From contig JAEZLC010000192.1 in NCBI GenBank assembly GCA_023435965.1, forward strand, positions 1 to 6,179: a stretch of DNA of 6,179 nt, read 5' to 3'. A program made the translations under genes and the position numbers. Every line of letters begins with the position of its first letter. Position 1 is the stretch's first letter. This DNA is from Cyanobacteria bacterium OH_CDB_58. GTDB taxonomy: Bacteria > Cyanobacteriota > Vampirovibrionia > Gastranaerophilales > Gastranaerophilaceae. This document shows positions 1-6,179 of this stretch, one piece after another. The notes below the pieces were generated by a model that saw only the letters and a program-made list of their open reading frames with translations, did not search any database and had not been told where the DNA came from.

Positions 1-2754
1 GCCCAAGATGATAAGCAGTCTGATTTAGAGGAGAAATTCAATCAGACACTTTCCTCAATCCAAGAAGAGGGATACTTCGACGGAATTGATTATTTTAAGT
101 CGTACTTGAATAAAGACTTATATGGAATTATCGAGTTTTTGCCGGATGATTACATATTGGTTTTTGATGAGTATGCCCAAATTAAACAAAAATATGAATT
201 GATAGATTCTAACCTGAAAAAACAATATGAAGAAAACCTCAAAGGTCTTCTGAATTTGCCTTTGAAAGAGTTTAATCATTTTTCGTTCCAAGAATTTTTA
301 AAAACGATTTCAAAACAGCACAAACTCTATTTTGATAATTTCATAAATGATGAAACGGATTACTTAATTGAGTTTCAGACGGATTTGATTCCCAGTTTTT
401 CATCAAAAGTAGAAGATATTATTTCATTTATTCTGGACAAACAATCAAAAGGATATAAGGTTGTTTTGGCAACAGACTATAAAAGCAGGGTAGAAGAGAT
501 ATTAAAGGATTTTGAGGTCCCTTTTTCTTCTGATTTTTTACAGAAACAAGATGTCTTTTTGTCTCAGAATATTGCAGTTGCCGGTTCCGTTATTGAGGAC
601 TATAGGCTTGTGATTCTTACTGACAAAGAGCTTTTCAATAAGCGTTCTAAAGATATTACTGTAGCTAAAAAATCTTATTACAAAGAAAATCAGGAATTCT
701 TAGAATCGATAAATGATATAAAAGTAGATGATTATGTTGTTCATATGGTGCATGGGATAGGGCTTTTTAAAGGAATTTCTAAACAAGTAATAGATGGTGA
801 AGAAAAAGATTATTTAACTATTGAGTATGCCAATGGTGATAAGCTTTACATGCCTGCAGAGCAGATTAACTTACTCTGCAGATACAGAGGTTCAGGCAGT
901 GTAAAACCTTCATTGTCAAAAATGGGAGGTAATGACTGGAATAATACAAAAAGTAAAGTTAAAAAAGCGGTTGAAGATATTGCAAAAGAACTTATATATT
1001 TTTATGCAAGAAGAGAGCTCGCTGAAGGTTTTTCCTTTGAGTCGGACACTGTTTGGCAGTATGAAATGGAAGAATCTTTTGAGTATACGGAAACCCCGGA
1101 TCAGATGCGTGCCATAAACGAGACAAAGTCCGATATGGAAAATCAAAAACCTATGGATAGGCTTATCTGCGGCGATGTTGGTTTTGGTAAAACTGAAGTG
1201 GCAATTCGGGCTATATTTAAGGCTGTGATGTCCGGTAAACAAGTTGCTGTAGTTGTTCCAACGACAATATTGGCAATGCAGCATTTTCAAACTATCAAAG
1301 AAAGGTTCAAACCTTTCCCCATAAAGGTTGAACTTCTTTCAAGGTTCAGGACTCAGAAGGAGCAAAAAGAAACGCTTAAACATTTAACAACCGGGGAGTG
1401 TGACATTGTAATCGGTACTCATAGGCTATTGCAAAAGGATATTCTTTTCAAGGATTTAGGGCTTTTAGTAGTTGATGAAGAACATAAATTTGGAGTCAAG
1501 CACAAGGAAACACTCAAAATGTTCAAGAAAAACGTCGATGTGCTTGCTATGTCTGCTACTCCTATCCCAAGAACTCTTTACATGTCTCTTTCTGGAATAA
1601 AAGACATGAGTATAATAAACACCCCACCTACAAACCGTTTACCTGTGAAAACGTTTGTCGGAGAGTATAAAGACAGTACTGTAAAAAATGCCATAAATTA
1701 TGAGTTAGAGAGAGACGGACAAGTTTTTTACCTTTATAACAGGGTAGAAACTATTTTTGAATTTGCTGCAAGCTTGAACAAAATCGTCCCTAATGCCAGA
1801 ATTGCGGTTGCCCACGGTCAAATGGATGAAAAACATCTTGAAAAAATTATGCTCGAATTTTTGGAACATAAATATGACATTTTGTTGTGTACTACCATTA
1901 TTGAATCCGGACTTGATATTCAGAATGCAAATACAATAATAATCCATAATTCAGACAGATTTGGCTTAGCTCAGCTCTACCAATTAAGAGGAAGAGTCGG
2001 TCGCTCTGATAGGCAAGCATACTGCTATTGTTTATATAAGAATACCCAAACTCTCTCGGAAGAAGCTATCAAAAGGCTGAAAGCAATTAAAGAATTCACT
2101 ACTCTGGGAAGCGGTTATCAGATAGCTTTGAGAGATATAGAAATCAGAGGAGTTGGAAATATTCTCGGCACCAAACAACACGGACAAATGGTGAACGTAG
2201 GATTTGACACATATTGCAGTCTTCTTGAAGAAGCTATAAATGAGGTTAAAAATGAGAATTATGAGCCTGTTAAACCCACAATAATCGATATCAACGTAAC
2301 TGCCTTTATCCCTGATGATTGGGTGGGGTCAAAAGAGCAGAAAATGATTGAATACAAGCGACTTGCTGATGTTAAATCAGTATCTGAGCTTGATATTATA
2401 ACGGCAGAATGGAGAGATAGGTTTTCAAAAATGTCCGAGCCTGTAGAAAATTTAATTAAGCTGGTTCACCTAAGACTACTGGCAAATCAGGCTAATATCC
2501 CTTTAATAAGGGAAACGGACAGTAATATCAGGGTTTATACTTGGTTTAATAAGCCCGAATGGAGTATTATTCAAGCAAAATTACCGCCAAATATTACAAA
2601 ATGTATTAAGTTTACTCAAGCTCCTAAATCCTGTGAAGATGGTCATTCCATCCTCCTTATAGACAATTCTTTATTCACATTTGAAGAATTATTTAACATG
2701 TTGACTAATTTATTTTATTATATATTTAGAATAACCTCTGAATATAAAGAATAA
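1..2754 (+). CDS. mfd: Transcription-repair coupling factor Mfd, 5' end outside window
   Basis: Mfd is an ATP-driven dsDNA translocase that pushes stalled RNA polymerase off template lesions and recruits UvrA. The frame is open from base 1, so the TTG at 106 is only an internal Leu codon; 917 residues are visible. Matching the Walker A lysine to E. coli Mfd (from memory) suggests about 235 N-terminal residues are missing, including the UvrA-contacting part of the UvrB-like module. Numbering from base 1: the UvrB-like remnant with GIDY is at 28-31. The RNA polymerase-interacting domain is around 240-315 (DYVVH, then HGIG at 251-254). TPDQ is at 365-368, Walker A GDVGFGKT at 391-398, DEEH at 492-495, SATPIPRT at 518-525 and QLRGRVGR at 661-668. 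The RecG-like TRG motif is around 692-725 and the C-terminal D7 domain around 760-917. All helicase motifs are intact. D7 reads DRFSKMSEP where DRFGxLPxP is usual, a mild divergence. The stop lies 24 bases before the next gene, suggesting co-transcription. Identity is very secure. Confidence 0.97.
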   Translation, partial: AQDDKQSDLEEKFNQTLSSIQEEGYFDGIDYFKSYLNKDLYGIIEFLPDDYILVFDEYAQIKQKYELIDSNLKKQYEENLKGLLNLPLKEFNHFSFQEFLKTISKQHKLYFDNFINDETDYLIEFQTDLIPSFSSKVEDIISFILDKQSKGYKVVLATDYKSRVEEILKDFEVPFSSDFLQKQDVFLSQNIAVAGSVIEDYRLVILTDKELFNKRSKDITVAKKSYYKENQEFLESINDIKVDDYVVHMVHGIGLFKGISKQVIDGEEKDYLTIEYANGDKLYMPAEQINLLCRYRGSGSVKPSLSKMGGNDWNNTKSKVKKAVEDIAKELIYFYARRELAEGFSFESDTVWQYEMEESFEYTETPDQMRAINETKSDMENQKPMDRLICGDVGFGKTEVAIRAIFKAVMSGKQVAVVVPTTILAMQHFQTIKERFKPFPIKVELLSRFRTQKEQKETLKHLTTGECDIVIGTHRLLQKDILFKDLGLLVVDEEHKFGVKHKETLKMFKKNVDVLAMSATPIPRTLYMSLSGIKDMSIINTPPTNRLPVKTFVGEYKDSTVKNAINYELERDGQVFYLYNRVETIFEFAASLNKIVPNARIAVAHGQMDEKHLEKIMLEFLEHKYDILLCTTIIESGLDIQNANTIIIHNSDRFGLAQLYQLRGRVGRSDRQAYCYCLYKNTQTLSEEAIKRLKAIKEFTTLGSGYQIALRDIEIRGVGNILGTKQHGQMVNVGFDTYCSLLEEAINEVKNENYEPVKPTIIDINVTAFIPDDWVGSKEQKMIEYKRLADVKSVSELDIITAEWRDRFSKMSEPVENLIKLVHLRLLANQANIPLIRETDSNIRVYTWFNKPEWSIIQAKLPPNITKCIKFTQAPKSCEDGHSILLIDNSLFTFEELFNMLTNLFYYIFRITSEYKE

Positions 2755-2766
2755 TAACTTTTCGAC

Positions 2767-2772
2767 AAGGAG
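2767..2772 (+). promoter_or_regulatory. Ribosome binding site of the PPIase gene
   Basis: AAGGAG lies 6 bases before the ATG at 2779. It is a near-perfect Shine-Dalgarno sequence and supports this start, which also begins a clean lipoprotein signal peptide. It sits in the 24-base gap after mfd, so the gene can be translated from an mfd transcript. No terminator is seen in this gap. Confidence 0.8.
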
Positions 2773-2778
2773 AGAAAG

Positions 2779-3915
2779 ATGAGAAAATTAAAATTAATGC
2801 TGACAATTGCACTAACGGCTCTTGTTTTCGCAGGCTGTTCTTTTGACAAGAACAGAAATGCTGTTATTGTGGTTAACGATAAGCCGATAACAAAGCAAGA
2901 TTTTGACAAGGCATTTGACACAGTGTCTAGCAATCCTATGTTTGCTCAGCTTGGTGTGGACTTAAAAACCGATCAGAACAGCTTTTTGTATTTAATGTTG
3001 AAAGACAGAGTTGTAAATGAGCTTGTGGTTAAGGAACTTTTAAACCAAGAAATTGAAAAAAGAAGAATTAAAGTTACTGAAGAAGACATTAATAAAGAGC
3101 TTAAAAACATAATAGACAAAATCGGCTCTAAAGATAAGTTTAATGAAGTATTGAAACAAAACGGAGTTTCTTCAGCTCAGTTCAAAAAAGATTTAACCGA
3201 AGAAGTAAAAATCAAAAAACTTGTGGATTCTCTTTCTTTGGTTTCTGTTGGCGATAGCGAAGTTGCTAAGTACTACAAGGCAAACATTGATAAGTTCAAA
3301 TATCCTGATAAAGTACGAGCTTCTCATATATTAGTTAATGCAAATCCGGAAGAGTTAAAACAGGTTATTGCCGCAAGTCCTGATGGTAAAAAACTCAGTG
3401 AAAAAGAAATTCAGGCAAAAGTAGAACAAGATATTGCAGTTAAATTTGAAAAAGCGAAAAAGCTTTTGGCTGAAGCTAAAAAAGATCCAAAACAATTTGC
3501 AAAAATAGCAAAAGAAAATTCGGATGATACCATGAGTGCTCAGCAAGGTGGAGACTTAGGATATTTCTCTTCCCAAGAAATGGTAGAAGCATTCTCTAAA
3601 ACTGCTTTTGCGATTCAGCCGGGAACAATCAGTGATGTCGTGAAAACACCATACGGTTACCACATAATCTATGTTACAGATAGAATTAAGGCTGGTACAG
3701 AACCGTTGGAAAAAGTGAACCAAGAGATCAAAGATTATCTTGAAAATCAGGAAAAGGTCAAAATTCTTCAAAAATTTGTTGATTCACTAAAAGATAACGC
3801 AAAAATTGAGTATAAAGACCCTAGTTTTGATCCAGCAGTTATCCAAAAGCAAATAAAGGAACAATCTCAAAAAAATCCTTCGTTAATGGATGCTCAGCAA
3901 CCAGCAAAACAATAA
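2779..3915 (+). CDS. Lipoprotein peptidyl-prolyl cis-trans isomerase, SurA/PrsA (parvulin) type
   Basis: This is a 378-residue envelope folding factor. The N-terminus has basic residues, a hydrophobic stretch, then VFAGC, a lipobox with the lipidated Cys at residue 20 and Ser at +2. A SurA_N-like helical chaperone segment follows (about 27-165, starting AVIVVNDKPITKQDF). The parvulin rotamase domain covers about 178-303: ASHIL at 181-185, FAKIA at 240-244, GGDLGYF at 257-263 and YGYHII at 292-297. These are the standard parvulin landmarks. The first strand is separated from FAKIA by about 55 residues, longer than the roughly 30 in E. coli SurA, and the extra part is Lys/Glu-rich and probably helical. 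The C-terminal tail is Gln/Lys-rich. In a Gram-negative the expected role is periplasmic or outer-membrane-anchored folding of envelope proteins, which fits the LPS genes downstream. SurA proper is soluble rather than lipidated, and PrsA is the Gram-positive lipoprotein, so I give no gene symbol. Fold and localisation are secure; the client proteins are inference. Confidence 0.92.
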   Translation: MRKLKLMLTIALTALVFAGCSFDKNRNAVIVVNDKPITKQDFDKAFDTVSSNPMFAQLGVDLKTDQNSFLYLMLKDRVVNELVVKELLNQEIEKRRIKVTEEDINKELKNIIDKIGSKDKFNEVLKQNGVSSAQFKKDLTEEVKIKKLVDSLSLVSVGDSEVAKYYKANIDKFKYPDKVRASHILVNANPEELKQVIAASPDGKKLSEKEIQAKVEQDIAVKFEKAKKLLAEAKKDPKQFAKIAKENSDDTMSAQQGGDLGYFSSQEMVEAFSKTAFAIQPGTISDVVKTPYGYHIIYVTDRIKAGTEPLEKVNQEIKDYLENQEKVKILQKFVDSLKDNAKIEYKDPSFDPAVIQKQIKEQSQKNPSLMDAQQPAKQ

Positions 3916-3927
3916 AGTAGAAATATT

Positions 3928-3941
3928 TATAGTAAACTATA
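3928..3941. repeat. Short inverted repeat TATAGT-AA-ACTATA
   Basis: Two perfectly complementary 6-base arms (3928-3933 and 3936-3941) are separated by 2 bases, 13 bases after the PPIase stop. The right arm shares 3938-3941 with the outer part of the larger hairpin that follows, so in RNA the two could not fully form together. The left arm also resembles a -10 box, but no acceptable -35 lies 17 bases upstream. It could be a weak operator-like site or a chance AT palindrome. Confidence 0.35.
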
Positions 3942-3975
3942 TGTGGGGAAAGCTTAATTGTTTTCCCCATATATA
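3938..3975 (+). other. Strong 16-bp intercistronic hairpin before rfaE2
   Basis: Arms 3938-3953 and 3960-3975 pair over all 16 positions, with two G-U wobbles in RNA (3943/3970 and 3952/3961), around the 6-base loop TTAATT. The core is GGGGAAA against TTTCCCC. No T-run follows on either strand, so it is not a canonical intrinsic terminator. It ends 5 bases before the AAGGAG of rfaE2. Plausible roles are a processing or stability element between the PPIase and rfaE2 messages, a translation-modulating structure, or a weak or factor-assisted terminator. The pairing is certain from the sequence; the function is inference. Confidence 0.7.
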
Positions 3976-3980
3976 AATAT

Positions 3981-3986
3981 AAGGAG
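3981..3986 (+). promoter_or_regulatory. Ribosome binding site that sets the TTG start of rfaE2
   Basis: AAGGAG lies 7 bases before the TTG at 3994. It decides the start: the longer in-frame TTG at 3958 falls in the loop of the hairpin, lacks a Shine-Dalgarno sequence and would add 12 residues encoded by the hairpin and this site. Confidence 0.8.
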
Positions 3987-3993
3987 AATAAAC

Positions 3994-4461
3994 TTGGGAG
4001 AGCTTGTTAAACAAGAAAATTTGGAAGAGCTGTTAAAAAAGCTTAAAAGTGAAAATAAGACTGTAGTTACAACAAACGGATGCTTTGACATATTGCATGT
4101 CGGGCATGTAAGATATCTGAAGAAAACTAAAAGTTTTGCAGATGTATTAATAGTTGCTCTTAACTCAGATAAGTCAATAAGAAGCATCAAGGGACCGGAT
4201 AGGCCTATAAATAATGAAAATGACAGAGCTGAGATACTTAATTCTCTTTATTTTGTTGATTATGTGGTTCTTTTTGATGAAGATTCTCCAATGGATTTGC
4301 TCGCAAAGATTAAACCAGATGTTCATACAAAAGGTGCTGACTATACAGTAGAAACTCTTCCTGAGGCAAAGGTTATAATGGATAATGGCGGAAGAATAGA
4401 GTTTATATCCTTTGTGGAAGGCAAGTCTACGACATCAATCATCGAAAAGATTAAGACGTAA
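3994..4461 (+). CDS. rfaE2: D-glycero-beta-D-manno-heptose 1-phosphate nucleotidyltransferase (RfaE2 / HldE C-terminal domain type)
   Basis: This 155-residue cytosolic enzyme transfers a nucleotide from NTP (ATP in the Gram-negative LPS pathway) to heptose 1-phosphate, giving the activated heptose for LPS inner core or other surface glycans. Visible motifs are NGCFDILHVGH at 28-38, with the nucleotidyltransferase HxGH at 35-38, then NSD, KGPDRPIN, DRAEIL, DYVVLFDEDSP, KPDVHTKGADY, and GKSTTSIIEKI near the C-terminus. The KGADY and STTxII blocks are typical of RfaE2 and argue against the related TagD (glycerol-3-phosphate) or FAD synthetase branches. In E. coli this domain is fused to a heptose kinase in HldE; here it stands alone at the normal length for the isolated domain. 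No kinase, isomerase or phosphatase partner is in the window. The start is TTG, chosen for its AAGGAG at 7 bases. It is flanked by the hairpin upstream and by a promoter candidate for lpxD downstream. Confidence 0.9.
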   Translation: MGELVKQENLEELLKKLKSENKTVVTTNGCFDILHVGHVRYLKKTKSFADVLIVALNSDKSIRSIKGPDRPINNENDRAEILNSLYFVDYVVLFDEDSPMDLLAKIKPDVHTKGADYTVETLPEAKVIMDNGGRIEFISFVEGKSTTSIIEKIKT

Positions 4462-4472
4462 TATGTAGATGT

Positions 4473-4501
4473 TTGAAATTTTATCAACTAAGTATTAAAA
4501 T
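4473..4501 (+). promoter_or_regulatory. Candidate sigma70-type promoter for lpxD-lpxC
   Basis: TTGAAA (4473-4478) and TAAAAT (4496-4501) are separated by exactly 17 bases, each with 5 of 6 consensus matches. The position in the 74-base gap fits: transcription would start near 4508, giving a leader of about 28 bases that still contains the lpxD ribosome binding site. In AT-rich DNA such matches arise by chance, so this is a good candidate rather than a certainty. Read-through from rfaE2 is also possible because no terminator is seen in the gap. Confidence 0.45.
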
Positions 4502-4516
4502 AGAGAAATAAATTTG

Positions 4517-4531
4517 AAGAGGGGACAGAGG
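4517..4531 (+). promoter_or_regulatory. Purine-rich ribosome binding region of lpxD (two possible Shine-Dalgarno cores)
   Basis: AAGAGGGG (4517-4524) ends 11 bases before the ATG at 4536, and AGAGG (4527-4531) ends 4 bases before it. Neither has ideal spacing, but together they make a clear purine-rich site, and the protein from this ATG starts with the expected LpxD N-terminus (SLEEIS, then GG). Confidence 0.55.
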
Positions 4532-4535
4532 ATTT

Positions 4536-5615
4536 ATGAAGTCATATAGTTTAGAAGAGATTTCACAAATAGTCGGCGGAATGCTTACAAAAGTAGAAAG
4601 TGCCGATATTACTAGAATTGGGCCGCCATCATTAGCGGACGAGAACACTTTAGCATTGGCATTAAACGAGGAGGAAATAGAAAACCTTGGCAAAACGGCG
4701 GCAAAAGCAGCTTTAGTGCCTTTGGGTGTTTCCTTTGAGAGTATTTCAACAATCGAGGTAGAAAGACCAAGATTGGCTATGATGAAGCTTCTTCACCTTT
4801 TTTATATACCGCCGGATTCATCCGCGGGTATACATCCTAGTGCTACTATTCATCCAGAAGCTAAATTGGGAGAAAATGTGTCTATAGGACCTAACGTTGT
4901 TATTTCAAGACACGCTTCAATTGGCAGTGGTTCTAAAATTTTAGCTAACACATATATCGGAAGATCTGTACAGGTTGGTGAAAACTGTCTGTTCCATCCA
5001 GGATGTAACATTGGAGACAATGCAGTTATAGGAAACAGAGTTATATTGCAGCATGGTGTAAGTATCGGTGCGGACGGCTTCAGCTTTGTTACCGAAAATC
5101 CTAATAACATAGAACAGGCAAGAACTGAAGGTGCGGTAAAAGATAGTAATACTGCTCAAAAAGTTTATAAAATCCCATCTATCGGTTCTGTTATTATCGG
5201 TGATGATGTAGAGATTGGTGCGAATGCCTGCATAGACAAAGGAACAATCGAAAATACAGTAATCGGTGCTCAAACTAAAATCGATAATTTGGTACAAATA
5301 GGACACAACTGTAAAATAGGCAAAGCTTGTATGATAGTTTCTCAAGCCGGTATTGCAGGAAGCTGTGTAATAGGTGACAGAGTTGTTATTGCTGGTCAAG
5401 CAGGACTCGCAGACCACTTGAACATAGGAAGTGATTCCATCATCATGGCTCAAGCCGGTGTAACAAAAAGCTTCCCTGATAAATCCATTATAATGGGTGC
5501 TCCGGCAGTTCCGAGAAAAGAATTCGTAAAACAAATGCAGACAATGAAAAAAGCAGAAGAGATTATCAAAAAATTCAAAAAATACGAAAGTCTTTTGAAT
5601 TCTGATGATGAATAG
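4536..5615 (+). CDS. lpxD: UDP-3-O-acylglucosamine N-acyltransferase LpxD
   Basis: LpxD transfers a 3-hydroxyacyl chain from acyl-ACP to the 2-amino group of UDP-3-O-acylglucosamine, the third step of lipid A synthesis. The 359-residue protein has an N-terminal uridine-binding domain (about 1-95), a left-handed beta-helix of hexapeptide repeats (about 98-320: [20 protein letters not shown] and many more) and a C-terminal Lys/Glu-rich helical tail. Family landmarks are GADGFSF at 178-184, the IDKGT block, and VQIGHNC with His257, which corresponds to the catalytic His239 of E. coli. His294 corresponds to the second conserved His (E. coli 276). Two oddities: the usual SFLxNxKY segment reads LALALNEEE (39-47), losing its aromatic residues, and about 19 extra residues lie between GADGFSF and KIPSIG (185-211). 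E. coli LpxD is roughly 340 residues. The IDKGT and GHNC context separates it from LpxA, which lacks this N-terminal domain. It is followed after 10 bases by lpxC, almost certainly co-transcribed. Confidence 0.95.
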   Translation: MKSYSLEEISQIVGGMLTKVESADITRIGPPSLADENTLALALNEEEIENLGKTAAKAALVPLGVSFESISTIEVERPRLAMMKLLHLFYIPPDSSAGIHPSATIHPEAKLGENVSIGPNVVISRHASIGSGSKILANTYIGRSVQVGENCLFHPGCNIGDNAVIGNRVILQHGVSIGADGFSFVTENPNNIEQARTEGAVKDSNTAQKVYKIPSIGSVIIGDDVEIGANACIDKGTIENTVIGAQTKIDNLVQIGHNCKIGKACMIVSQAGIAGSCVIGDRVVIAGQAGLADHLNIGSDSIIMAQAGVTKSFPDKSIIMGAPAVPRKEFVKQMQTMKKAEEIIKKFKKYESLLNSDDE

Positions 5616-5617
5616 GG
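5614..5617 (+). promoter_or_regulatory. Ribosome binding site of lpxC, overlapping the lpxD stop
   Basis: AGGG overlaps the last two bases of the lpxD TAG stop and lies 8 bases before the ATG at 5626. It favours that ATG over the in-frame GTG at 5617, which has no Shine-Dalgarno sequence at a suitable distance. The overlap suggests translational coupling of lpxC to lpxD. Confidence 0.55.
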
Positions 5618-5625
5618 TGCAGACA

Positions 5626-6179
5626 ATGAGTACTATAAAAAAAGAAGTTCAAATAAGTTCTGTAAGCTTGATGTCAGGGATTGACTCTACTGCAAGAATT
5701 CTACCGTCAAATGAATATGGAATTCGTTTTCATCTTGGTGAAAAGTTTGTCTTAGCACACATCGATAATGTAGTATCTACCGATCACTGCACGGTCCTTG
5801 GTAATGCTGAGATAAAAGTAGCTTTAATAGAGCATTTTATGGCGGCTTGCAGCATTTGTAATATCGATTCTCTTGATGTTTATCTTAATCATTATGAGCT
5901 TCCAATTTTGGACGGGAGTTCTAAAAATTGGGTAGAACTTTTTAGAGAAGCCGGAATTGAACAATCAGAGATCAAAAAGTTCAAAATAACTGAACCTGTT
6001 CAATACATAAATGGTAAAACACACTTGATTGTCTTGCCTTCGGATAAGTTGTCAATAACATACAGTGTGAACTTTAATCATCCTGATTTAGCCCAGAGGT
6101 GGGTTTCTTACAATCCAGAAAATATGGAAGAAATAATCGAGGCTAGGACATTCGGCTACTTAAAAGAGTTAGAAGCTTA
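5626..6179 (+). CDS. lpxC: UDP-3-O-acyl-N-acetylglucosamine deacetylase LpxC, 3' end outside window
   Basis: LpxC is the zinc-dependent deacetylase for the committed step of lipid A synthesis, making the amine that LpxD acylates. 184 codons are visible, about 60% of the usual 300 or so residues, and the frame runs off the edge without a stop. Landmarks are HIDNVVSTDHCTVLG (45-59); ALIEHFMAA (66-74) with Glu69 and the first zinc ligand His70 (E. coli Glu78 and His79); ELPILDGSS (91-99); VNFNHPDL (148-155); and EARTFGYLKELEA at the edge, the ARTFG motif holding the active-site Thr174. The other zinc ligands (E. coli His238 and Asp242) lie beyond the window. The N-terminal motif that normally reads GxGLHSG is VSLMSG (13-18), with Met16 for the conserved His. 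In cyanobacteria and many other bacteria fabZ and lpxA follow lpxC, which would be expected here but is not seen. Alternative start GTG 5617 adds three residues. Identity is secure. Confidence 0.94.
   Translation, partial: MSTIKKEVQISSVSLMSGIDSTARILPSNEYGIRFHLGEKFVLAHIDNVVSTDHCTVLGNAEIKVALIEHFMAACSICNIDSLDVYLNHYELPILDGSSKNWVELFREAGIEQSEIKKFKITEPVQYINGKTHLIVLPSDKLSITYSVNFNHPDLAQRWVSYNPENMEEIIEARTFGYLKELEA

Noticed and set aside
106..108. TTG as the start of mfd
   Set aside because: The frame is open back to base 1 and upstream codons continue the Mfd family sequence, including GIDY at residues 28-31; the gene is cut by the window edge.
916..1290. 124-codon minus-strand frame within mfd
   Set aside because: It is antisense to the Walker A region of mfd, with Phe/Cys/His-rich low-complexity translation; a shadow of the real gene.
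2701..2726. Promoter in the 3' end of mfd (TTGACT with TATATT)
   Set aside because: The -35-like and -10-like boxes are good alone but only 14 bases apart; no alternative -10 is found at 16-18 bases. The region is very AT-rich coding sequence.
3938..3975. Intrinsic terminator after the PPIase gene
   Set aside because: The stem is strong but is followed by AATATAAGGAG rather than a T-run, and there is no T-run on the opposite strand either. It is reported as a hairpin of unknown function.
4941..5534. 197-codon open frame on the minus strand
   Set aside because: It lies entirely antisense to the lpxD hexapeptide repeats, whose repeated codons keep the opposite strand open. The translation shows no recognisable domain.
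5617..5619. GTG as the lpxC start
   Set aside because: It is in frame but lacks a Shine-Dalgarno sequence; the ATG at 5626 has AGGG at 8 bases.

Overview
The window is about 6.2 kb of AT-rich DNA with every gene on the + strand. It looks like an ordinary housekeeping and cell-envelope stretch of a Gram-negative bacterium. Five coding regions fill it almost completely: the 3' part of mfd (transcription-repair coupling factor), a lipoprotein peptidyl-prolyl isomerase of the SurA/PrsA type, a stand-alone rfaE2-type heptose-1-phosphate nucleotidyltransferase, lpxD, and the 5' part of lpxC. Both window edges cut through genes. No gap exceeds 80 bases. I see no RNA genes, mobile elements, CRISPR arrays or canonical U-tract terminators.

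Organism: lpxD, lpxC and a heptose-activation gene imply an outer membrane with lipid A and probably a heptose-containing glycan. Low GC, the standard genetic code, strong AAGGAG-type Shine-Dalgarno sequences and a TTG start also fit. A non-photosynthetic relative of cyanobacteria (Melainabacteria/Gastranaerophilales type) is one plausible source, but that is an impression from gene content and style, not a demonstrated assignment.

Layout: mfd (1-2754, start outside) is followed after 24 bases by the PPIase lipoprotein gene (2779-3915). A 78-base gap then holds a 16-bp hairpin directly before the ribosome binding site of rfaE2 (3994-4461, TTG start). A 74-base gap with a good sigma70-like promoter candidate precedes lpxD (4536-5615). 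After only 10 bases lpxC starts (5626, runs off the end).

How they fit: LpxC and LpxD catalyse consecutive early steps of lipid A synthesis (deacetylation, then N-acylation). RfaE2 activates heptose phosphate for the inner core of LPS or another surface glycan. SurA-like PPIases help outer-membrane proteins fold, so four of the five genes point to outer-membrane construction. Mfd, a repair translocase, is the functional outsider.

I did not find a convincing undescribed system. The items most worth a second look are the hairpin before rfaE2, the loss of a conserved His in the N-terminal motif of LpxC, and the atypical uridine-pocket segment and loop insertion in LpxD.
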